A DNA stretch of 41,369 nucleotides from Gallionella sp. (GTDB taxonomy: Bacteria; Pseudomonadota; Gammaproteobacteria; Burkholderiales; Gallionellaceae): assembly GCA_025350705.1 (NCBI GenBank), contig JANXXH010000130.1, positions 1 to 41,369 of the forward strand. The letters run 5' to 3'. Below are positions 32,876 through 39,474 of the stretch, in pieces. Position numbers and translations under genes: made by a program. The notes beneath the pieces were generated by a model. That model was given only the letters and a program-made list of their open reading frames with translations. It made no database searches and had not been told where the DNA came from. Position 1 is the stretch's first letter. Each line of letters begins with the position of its first letter.

Positions 32876-34186
32876 ATGACCACAAACATCCATCGCCGCA
32901 TGCGTCGTCTCCGCTGGACCAGTTACACGCTGGTGGTGACGGGTTACATGCTGGCATTTTTTCACCGCATGGCACCGGCAGCGATTGCAACCGATTTACA
33001 ACAGTCCTTCCTCGCCAGCGGCGCTGCACTTGGCGCATTGGCGGCGGCTTATTTTTACACTTACACGGTGATGCAGATACCGGTCGGTGTGATGGCCGAT
33101 ACGCTGGGGATACGCAAGATCGTCGCGATCGGCGCAGCACTCGCGGGTGTGGGCTCGCTGTTGTTCGGCATGGCTGATACGCTGGCTGTTGCGACAGTTG
33201 GACGGATACTGATCGGTCTGGGCGTTTCCTCGATGTTCATCTCGCTGATGAAACTGAATTCAGTGTGGTTCCATGACCGGCATTTCGGCACCGTCGGCGG
33301 CATGTCCATCCTGCTCGGCAACCTGGGCTCGGTGCTCGCCGCCACACCGCTGGTGTGGGCGGTATCACAAACTTCCTGGCGTAATGTGTTCGTCGCGGTC
33401 GGAATATTCTCGATAGTGTTGGCCGTGCTGGCGTGGTTGCTGGTGCGCAGCCATCCCGGTGAAGCGGGTTTGCCGTCGATGCGCGAACTGGACGGCAACC
33501 CAGCGCATCCGCCGCATCAAGGTCACTGGTTCGACGGCCTGCGGGAGGTGATGAAGAACCGCGCCAGCTGGCCGGGCTTCCTGCCCAATCTGGGCATCGG
33601 CGGCAGCCTGTTTGCTTTTGCGGGCCTGTGGGGTGTGCCCTATCTGCGCGACGTCTACGGCATGGAACGCAATGTCGCCGCCAATCACACGATGCTGCTG
33701 CTGTTCTCGTTCGCGGTCGGTGCGATGTTGTGCGGCACACTTTCCGACCGGATCGGCAAGCGTGTGCCGGTGATCGTCGGCGGCATCGTTGTGTACGTAT
33801 TATGCTGGTTGCCTATCGTGTTCGCATGGCATCTGTCAGCTGCGCTCAGCTATTCGTTGTTTGCGTTGATGGGTGTGGGAGCGTCGGGATTCACGCTGAC
33901 CTGGGCTAGCGTCAAGGAAGTGAATCCCCCTTCGCTGTCCGGCATGGCGACCAGTGTCGTCAATACCGGTTCCTTTCTCGGCGCGGCGGTATTGCAGCCG
34001 CTGGTGGGATGGTCCATGGATCAGGGCTGGGATGGCAAGCTGCTGGCGGGTGCGCGGGTCTATTCGGAGCAGAATTATCAGACCGGCCTGGGCATCATGC
34101 TGGGCTTTGCCGTCGCTGGTTTGTTTGGAGCAATGTTCATCCGCGAGACCAACTGCCGCTACATCAATCTTTCCTCGTCGAAATAA
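32876..34186 (+). CDS. MFS transporter
   Basis: This major facilitator protein has 436 residues and about twelve helices. Typical MFS loop and helix features are VGVMADTLGIRKIVAIGA (motif A between helices 2 and 3), GRILIGLGVSSMFISLMKLNSVWF and LSDRIGKRVPVIVGG (motif A repeat between helices 8 and 9). The N-terminal RMRRLRWTSYTLVVTGYMLAFFHRMAP with HRMAP resembles anion- or nitrate/oxalate-type MFS members rather than sugar porters, but this is weak. It is the first gene of an operon with a tautomerase (13 bp gap), mmsA and a garR-like gene, so it probably imports a related organic acid. Confidence 0.88.
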   Translation: MTTNIHRRMRRLRWTSYTLVVTGYMLAFFHRMAPAAIATDLQQSFLASGAALGALAAAYFYTYTVMQIPVGVMADTLGIRKIVAIGAALAGVGSLLFGMADTLAVATVGRILIGLGVSSMFISLMKLNSVWFHDRHFGTVGGMSILLGNLGSVLAATPLVWAVSQTSWRNVFVAVGIFSIVLAVLAWLLVRSHPGEAGLPSMRELDGNPAHPPHQGHWFDGLREVMKNRASWPGFLPNLGIGGSLFAFAGLWGVPYLRDVYGMERNVAANHTMLLLFSFAVGAMLCGTLSDRIGKRVPVIVGGIVVYVLCWLPIVFAWHLSAALSYSLFALMGVGASGFTLTWASVKEVNPPSLSGMATSVVNTGSFLGAAVLQPLVGWSMDQGWDGKLLAGARVYSEQNYQTGLGIMLGFAVAGLFGAMFIRETNCRYINLSSSK

Positions 34187-34199
34187 TTACGGAGGCGAT

Positions 34200-34601
34200 A
34201 TGCCATATTTGAACGTCAAGATTTGCGCACCACAATCTGTTGAAACGACAAACAAGGTAGCGGCTTTCCTGACCGAGCTGACTGCCGATGTATTGCACAA
34301 GAAAAAAGAACTTACTTCGGTTGCAATTGAATACATGCCAGTTTATCAGTGGTTCATTGGAGGTACATCTATTTCATCGCAAGATGCAAAAACTTTTTAC
34401 CTCGACATTAAAGTGACAGAAGGAACAAACACGAAAAACGAAAAAGCCGACTATATAAATAAAGCTTTTGCTGAATTTGAGGCGACATTGGGTCGCCTCG
34501 ATCCGGCGAGCTGTATAGTCATACATGAGGTTCGTGCTGACTCATGGGGGTATGCAGGTGAGTCACAAGAATTCCGTTATATCAAAGGTAAATCTTTATA
34601 A
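34200..34601 (+). CDS. tautomerase-superfamily protein with two 4-OT-like units
   Basis: The product has 133 residues from the ATG at 34200, behind a strong GGAGG; the track's longer ORF overlaps the MFS gene out of frame. After Met removal Pro-1 would be N-terminal (MPYLNVKI), the catalytic residue of the 4-oxalocrotonate tautomerase superfamily. Two beta-alpha-beta units are seen: residues 2-60 with LTELTADVLHKKKELTSVAIEYMP, and residues about 70-125 with FYLDIKVTEGTNTKNEKADYINKAFAEFE and ASCIVIHEVRADSWGY. The superfamily includes keto-enol tautomerases, dehalogenases and malonate-semialdehyde decarboxylase, all of similar length when two units are fused. The position before mmsA makes a role on a semialdehyde or enol acid attractive but unproven. 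Confidence 0.85.
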   Translation: MPYLNVKICAPQSVETTNKVAAFLTELTADVLHKKKELTSVAIEYMPVYQWFIGGTSISSQDAKTFYLDIKVTEGTNTKNEKADYINKAFAEFEATLGRLDPASCIVIHEVRADSWGYAGESQEFRYIKGKSL

Positions 34602-34650
34602 GTAGCGCACGGTTCCTGACAGAATGGATTTGGTGCAATAGGAGAACAAT

Positions 34651-36153
34651 ATGACAAAACCAATTTTACAATTATGGATCAACGGCCAGCGCACTGCGAG
34701 CCGCAGCAAACGCTTTGCCGATGTGTCCAACCCGGCGAAAGGTGAGACAATCCGCCAGGTTCCGCTGGCCAGCCGCGAGGATGTGGAAGCAGCAATTGCT
34801 ATGGCCAAGGCTGCATTCCCGGCCTGGCGCGATACCACGCCGTTGCGCCGCAGCCGCATCCTGAACAAATTCCGCGAACTGCTTGAAACGCATCGCGCCG
34901 AACTCGCTCAGCTCGCCAGTGAAGAACACGGCAAGACTTTGGAAGACGCCACAGGTTCGGTGCAGCGCGGCATCGAGGTGGTGGAGTTCGCTATCGGCGC
35001 GCCGCATCTGCTCAAGGGCGAGCATGCCGAGAATGTGGGACGCGGCGTCGATTGTCATTCCATGCTGCAGCCGATAGGCGTATGCGCGGGCATCACGCCA
35101 TTCAACTTTCCGGCAATGGTGCCGATGTGGATGTTCCCGATCGCGATCGCCTGCGGCAACACCTTCATCCTCAAGCCTTCCGAAAAAGTACCTTCGTGCA
35201 GTTTGCGCATGGCCGAGTTATTCAAGGAGGCGGGTCTGCCCGACGGCGTGTTCAATGTCGTGCCCGGCGACAAGGAAGCAGTCGATACGTTGTTGATGCA
35301 TCCCGATGTGCGTTCCATTTCTTTCGTCGGTTCGACACCGATCGCGAAATATATCTACGAGACCGCAGCGCATCACGGCAAGCGCGTGCAGGCGCTGGGC
35401 GGCGCGAAGAACCATGCCGTCGTATTGCCGGATGCAGAGCTGGATTTTACCGCCGACGCGATCATGGGCGCAGCCTACGGCTCCGCGGGCGAGCGCTGCA
35501 TGGCGATCTCCACCGTGGTCGCGGTCGGCGATGTCGCCGACAAGCTGGTGACTAAATTGAAGTCCAGAGCCGAGAAACTGGTGGTCGGCCCCGGCAACAA
35601 AAAAGGTGTCGATATGGGTCCGGTGATCTCGGCACAACATCGCGACAAGATCGTCGGCTACATAGACAGCGGAGTGCAGCAAGGCGCCAAACTTGTCACC
35701 GACGGGCGCGGCATCAAGGTGCCGGGTCACGACAAAGGATTCTTCGTCGGCCCGACATTGTTCGATAACGTCAGCACAGAGATGACCATTTACCGCGAAG
35801 AAATCTTCGGCCCGGTGCTGATCGTGTTGCGTGTTGCCAGTCTCGATGAGGCGATCAACATCGTCAACGCAAATCAATATGCCAACGGTACCGCGATCTT
35901 CACTGCCTCCGGTGCGGCGGCAAGGCGCTTCCAGAACGAGATCGAGGTCGGCATGGTCGGCATCAATGTGCCTATTCCGGTGCCGATGGCGTTCTTCTCG
36001 TTCGGCGGCTGGAAATCCTCGCTGTTCGGCGACCTGCACATGCACGGCATGGAAGGGGTATATTTCTACACTCGCACTAAAGCAGTTACCACGCGCTGGC
36101 CGGAAGTGGAGGAGCGCAGTGGTTCCACGCTGACGATGCCGACATTGGGTTAA
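34651..36153 (+). CDS. mmsA: CoA-acylating (methyl)malonate-semialdehyde dehydrogenase
   Basis: This 500-residue aldehyde dehydrogenase belongs to the MmsA/IolA subfamily, which converts methylmalonate or malonate semialdehyde, NAD and CoA to propionyl- or acetyl-CoA plus CO2. Signatures are QLWINGQRTASRSKRFADVSNPAKGE at the N-terminus, ITPFNFPAMVPMWMFPIAIACGNTFILKPSEKVP, the glycine-rich ISFVGSTPIAKYIYETAAHHGKRVQALGGAKNHAVV, and the catalytic C283 in YGSAGERCMA. The glutamate base used by ordinary aldehyde dehydrogenases is replaced by the LGGAKNH pattern typical of this subfamily. AGGAG precedes the ATG. It is in one operon with a tautomerase and a hydroxyacid dehydrogenase. Confidence 0.94.
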   Translation: MTKPILQLWINGQRTASRSKRFADVSNPAKGETIRQVPLASREDVEAAIAMAKAAFPAWRDTTPLRRSRILNKFRELLETHRAELAQLASEEHGKTLEDATGSVQRGIEVVEFAIGAPHLLKGEHAENVGRGVDCHSMLQPIGVCAGITPFNFPAMVPMWMFPIAIACGNTFILKPSEKVPSCSLRMAELFKEAGLPDGVFNVVPGDKEAVDTLLMHPDVRSISFVGSTPIAKYIYETAAHHGKRVQALGGAKNHAVVLPDAELDFTADAIMGAAYGSAGERCMAISTVVAVGDVADKLVTKLKSRAEKLVVGPGNKKGVDMGPVISAQHRDKIVGYIDSGVQQGAKLVTDGRGIKVPGHDKGFFVGPTLFDNVSTEMTIYREEIFGPVLIVLRVASLDEAINIVNANQYANGTAIFTASGAAARRFQNEIEVGMVGINVPIPVPMAFFSFGGWKSSLFGDLHMHGMEGVYFYTRTKAVTTRWPEVEERSGSTLTMPTLG

Positions 36154-36164
36154 GGAGAATTGAT

Positions 36165-37064
36165 ATGACGATTAATATTGGATTCATCGGCCCCGGCATC
36201 ATGGGTCGCCCCATGGCTCTCAATCTGATGAAGGGCGGGCACAAGCTATGGGCCTATGCACGACGTCCGGAAACATTGCATCCGCTGACGGAGGCGGGCG
36301 CCATCGCGTGTGCTACGGCCGCTGAAGTCGCCAAACATGCCGACGTGATCTTCACGATGGTGTCCGACACGCCGGATGTGGAAAGTGTGATTTTTGGTGA
36401 GCATGGCGTTGCCCCAGGTATCATCAAAGCTGCACGCAGTGGCAGTGTGATCGTCGACATGAGCACGATCTCGCCGACTGCGACGAAAGTTTTTGCCGAG
36501 CGTTTGGCGAAGCAGGGCGTCGACATGCTGGACGCGCCGGTCTCCGGCGGCGAGACCGGCGCGATCAACGCCACTCTGTCCATCATGGTCGGCGGAAAAA
36601 CCAAAGTGTTCGAGCGCATCAAACCGCTGTTCGAGTACATGGGCAAGAACATCGTTCACATCGGCGACCACGGCGCGGGGCAAGTGGCAAAAGCATGCAA
36701 CCAGATCGTCGTGGCGGTGACCATCGAAGCGGTGGCCGAGGCGCTGACCTTTGCGCGCAAGAATGGCGCCGATCCGGCCAAAGTGCGTGAGGCGCTGATG
36801 GGCGGATTCGCCGGCAGCAAAATCATGGAAGTGCATGGCAAGCGCATGTTGGGCAACGATTTCAAACCCGGCTTCAAGGTCGGCCTGCACCAGAAGGATA
36901 TGCGCATCGTGATGGAAACCGCGCACCAGTTGGGTGTGGCGCTGCCCGCAACGGCATTGGTCACCCAGCATCTCAACGCACTGATGGGCACTGGCGACAC
37001 TGATCTGGATTCGGCGGCGGTGGTCAAGGTGATTCAACGCATGTCGGGGATGGGTGGCGATTAG
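36165..37064 (+). CDS. garR: 2-hydroxy-3-oxopropionate reductase / 3-hydroxyisobutyrate dehydrogenase family
   Basis: The 299-residue beta-hydroxyacid dehydrogenase has an N-terminal Rossmann fold (IGFIGPGIMGRPMALNLMKGGH, 5-26). The substrate-binding signature DAPVSGGETGAINATLSIMVGG lies at 123-144 and the catalytic lysine K176 in GQVAKACNQIVVAVTIEA. The NATLSIMVGG and NQIVVAVTIEAVAEAL stretches fit tartronate-semialdehyde reductase (GarR/GlxR) slightly better than MmsB. Such enzymes reduce tartronate semialdehyde to glycerate or oxidise 3-hydroxyisobutyrate. AAGGAG lies before the ATG, 11 bp after mmsA. An mmsA-mmsB reading (valine degradation) is the alternative. Confidence 0.88.
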   Translation: MTINIGFIGPGIMGRPMALNLMKGGHKLWAYARRPETLHPLTEAGAIACATAAEVAKHADVIFTMVSDTPDVESVIFGEHGVAPGIIKAARSGSVIVDMSTISPTATKVFAERLAKQGVDMLDAPVSGGETGAINATLSIMVGGKTKVFERIKPLFEYMGKNIVHIGDHGAGQVAKACNQIVVAVTIEAVAEALTFARKNGADPAKVREALMGGFAGSKIMEVHGKRMLGNDFKPGFKVGLHQKDMRIVMETAHQLGVALPATALVTQHLNALMGTGDTDLDSAAVVKVIQRMSGMGGD

Positions 37065-37423
37065 AATATATTCAACAGAGGAAATGAGTCCGCAGATTTC
37101 GCAGATTCACACAGGTTCTTCTACATAACTCTAGATCGATACAGCGATGCAGAGATTGAACAACAGAGACAGAAAACGACTTGAATACCAGATATCCAAT
37201 CAGGTATTCTTCAAGCTAGGCATTTTACTTTAAACTTGAACTCTCTTTCGTATTCAGGCGAATTCACTTAAGACTATTACAAAGATACTTTGTCGTTGAC
37301 TATTGGACTGCACGGGGAAGTTGTCGACAGTTCGGTAGTAGTGGGCGTAACCTGAGCTAAGGGTCGGGGCAATGCAGACTAAATCTGTGGCAGTCGTTGA
37401 TTGTTAAATTGAAGGGAGAAGTG
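37065..37423. other. gene-free region with repeat fragment and hairpin
   Basis: No gene is visible in these 359 bases. A TCCGCAGATTTCGCAGATTC fragment with an internal CGCAGATT direct repeat lies at 37088-37107. GAATACC (37183-37189) and GGTATTC (37203-37209) form a hairpin extended by CTT/AAG with a three-base bulge; it may end the mmsA-garR transcript but lacks a T-run. Confidence 0.5.
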
Positions 37424-37966
37424 ATGAAAAGAATCATTGTCGCTGTATCGGTACTTGTCCTTAGCGCATGTTCGTACATGCCACAACGTTACAGCGTTTC
37501 TCAGGAAAATACCGAGGCGTTAAAAAAAAGCGGGGGCAGCAATATTAACGTAGGCCCGTTTACGAAAACTGCCGAGTTTGACAATAGTTGCCGCGTTGTT
37601 GCTGGGGTAGTCGAGAAGCCTGACAGTACGGGTTTTGAGGGCTATATTCAAAAGGCGCTCGTCGAGGAACTGAAACAGGCGGATATGTTTGATGATAAAG
37701 CACCGAAAATTACACTCACAGGAGTCGTTGAAAAACTTTCACTTTCCACGTTGCGCACCATCTATCTTAGCAATTGGGACATCGGGGTGCGCCTCAATTC
37801 ATCGAATGGAAAATCGGTTTATATTACCCAACATTATGAATTCAACGCTGGCCCAAATAAATTAGCTGACTGCCAAATAATCGCAGACCAATACATGGTG
37901 GCAGTCCAAAAAACTCTCGGAAAATTAATCAACGCTCCGGAATTCCAGTCCCTTGTAACTCCATAA
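37424..37966 (+). CDS. small predicted lipoprotein of unknown function
   Basis: The protein has 180 residues from the ATG at 37424, which has GGGAGAAG upstream; the track's 37397 start adds nine residues before the signal. A lipoprotein signal peptide ends in LSAC (MKRIIVAVSVLVLSAC), so C16 should be lipidated. The mature part starts YMPQRYSVSQENTEALKKS and contains VEELKQADMFDDKAPKITLTGVVEKLS. The conserved-looking VALVEELK-type helix and GVVEKLSLS strand resemble small DUF4136/LptE-sized lipoproteins, but I cannot assign a family. Flanked by a gene-free region and a convergent glycosyltransferase gene. GC is lower than its neighbours (about 45%). Confidence 0.75.
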   Translation: MKRIIVAVSVLVLSACSYMPQRYSVSQENTEALKKSGGSNINVGPFTKTAEFDNSCRVVAGVVEKPDSTGFEGYIQKALVEELKQADMFDDKAPKITLTGVVEKLSLSTLRTIYLSNWDIGVRLNSSNGKSVYITQHYEFNAGPNKLADCQIIADQYMVAVQKTLGKLINAPEFQSLVTP

Positions 37967-37983
37967 AATAAGTTAAGCTGCAT

Positions 37984-39444
37984 CTAGGTGGTGTTTTTGT
38001 GCTCTTCAACCCAAGTTTCCAGTGCTCGGGTTAACTCGCCGATGGTCGCCGACCAGCCGCCTGACTTTGTTTGCCGGAAGAGTCTCATCACACCGGGATA
38101 CCAAGGCGAGTCCGTTCGTTCGTGAAGCCAACGCCAGTCAACGCCGATAGCAGGCAACAACATCCAGCAAGGCTTGTTTAATGCCCCTGCCAAGTGGGCA
38201 ATGGCTGTATCGATGCAGATCACCAAGTCTAGCTGTGTCACGATGGATGCGGTATCGGCAAAGTCCAGGATGTCTGACCCAAGATGGAGTATCGGCTGAC
38301 CAGCCGGTGGCGTTGCGGCCTCTTCCTCGCCCGGCCCCTTCTGCAGGCTGATGAAAGTCACACCCGGCACTGACCATAGGGGTGCCAGTGTGGAAAGATC
38401 TGGCAGGGAACGGTGGGGATTGGGGGTCATATTTCCCTTCCAGACCAACCCCACCTTCAGTCCACTCGTGGGCAATCGATTGCGCCACAGATTCAACTTT
38501 TCCGGCGGAGCGCTCAGATAAGGCAGCTTGGCTGGAATGGTCTCGAGTGTGGTGGAAAAGTGCTGGGGCAAGCTCATCGGAAAAGTCCAGTAGTCGTGAA
38601 ATGGCAAAGATGCTGCTTCCGAGATGGGAATCATCACATCCACGCCCTCGACCTGTTCCAGTAATGCTCTAAGTGGCGGCTTGCAGACTAAAGTGAGGCA
38701 GGTGACTTTCAGAGCCTTGAGCATGGGAAAATATCGTGCAAATTGAATTTCGTCGCCAAATCCCTGCTCGGGCCAGACTACGATGGACTTGCCAGCCAGC
38801 GGTTCACCTTGCCACTTGGGAAAAGGGAGATTGGGTGGAATGGATTGCCGTGCCGTATAACTTTGATCGTAGCGAGCTTCGTACTTGGGCCATGCTTCAA
38901 GGTATCGGCCTTGGGAGAGAAGTAGCGAGCCCTGATTTAATTTTACCTCGACCATATCCGGATCGATCTCCAGCGCTTTTTGGAAGCTCTCCACCGCGCC
39001 ATCGAGTTGACCGAGCTCTTTGAGAGCAACCCCCAGAGCGCAATGCACCTCGGCATATTCGGGTTGGATTTCCAGAGCCCGGCGGTAGCTTGCCACCGCC
39101 TCATCGAGTTGGTCATTGCCCATCAGAGCATTCCCGATGTTGTAATAAGCCCCGGCATAATCCGGTTTGAATTTGATTGCAGTCCTGAAAGCATCCAGCG
39201 CACCCGGCAAGTCACCCTTCAACAACAAGACATTGCCCAGATTGAGGTGGGCACGCGCCGGATTCGGCGCCAGACGGATGGCCTCCAGATAGCGCTGCAT
39301 CGCCTCGTCGAGCTTGCCCTCCGCTTCAAGAGCATGGCCCTCTTCGATCAAACGAGTCGCATCCTGTTCGGAGGTTTCTGTCCTGACCCCGGTGCCGTTT
39401 GCAACAGTTTGCCCGGCAGAGCGGAGCCGATCAAATATTCCCAT
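37984..39444 (-). CDS. TPR-repeat protein with GT9-like glycosyltransferase domain
   Basis: The 486-residue protein has about five TPR units in residues about 28-190 (for example ARAHLNLGNVLLLKGDLPGALDAFRTAIKFKPD and AEVHCALGVALKELGQLD). The C-terminal half (about 215-480) resembles a glycosyltransferase family 9/heptosyltransferase-like fold: GKSIVVWPEQGFGDEIQFARYFP, LKVGLVWKGN and the nucleotide-sugar region LVICIDTAIAHLAGALNKPCWMLLP, then DWRWLHERTDSPWYPGVMRLFRQ. The N-terminus MGIFDRLRSAGQTVANG lacks a signal, so it is cytoplasmic. Acceptors in this group are often proteins (for example adhesins or flagellins) but are not known here. It is 30 bp downstream of the GT41-type gene, with which it shares a near-identical TPR segment. 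Confidence 0.85.
   Translation of the reverse strand: MGIFDRLRSAGQTVANGTGVRTETSEQDATRLIEEGHALEAEGKLDEAMQRYLEAIRLAPNPARAHLNLGNVLLLKGDLPGALDAFRTAIKFKPDYAGAYYNIGNALMGNDQLDEAVASYRRALEIQPEYAEVHCALGVALKELGQLDGAVESFQKALEIDPDMVEVKLNQGSLLLSQGRYLEAWPKYEARYDQSYTARQSIPPNLPFPKWQGEPLAGKSIVVWPEQGFGDEIQFARYFPMLKALKVTCLTLVCKPPLRALLEQVEGVDVMIPISEAASLPFHDYWTFPMSLPQHFSTTLETIPAKLPYLSAPPEKLNLWRNRLPTSGLKVGLVWKGNMTPNPHRSLPDLSTLAPLWSVPGVTFISLQKGPGEEEAATPPAGQPILHLGSDILDFADTASIVTQLDLVICIDTAIAHLAGALNKPCWMLLPAIGVDWRWLHERTDSPWYPGVMRLFRQTKSGGWSATIGELTRALETWVEEHKNTT
38956..39080. repeat. near-identical TPR-coding DNA segment, copy 1
   Basis: This 125-bp stretch matches 41245-41369 with about nine differences by eye (roughly 93% identity), in the same orientation and 2289 bp apart. 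Both encode AEVHCALGVALKELGQLD and neighbouring residues without amino-acid change in the core. Confidence 0.85.
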
Positions 39445-39474
39445 CTGGTAACCTTTCCGCGGAGGATCGTTGAG

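Noticed and set aside
37088-37107. CGCAGATT direct repeats as a CRISPR-like array
   Set aside because: Only two short adjacent units without spacers are present; treated as a repeat fragment.
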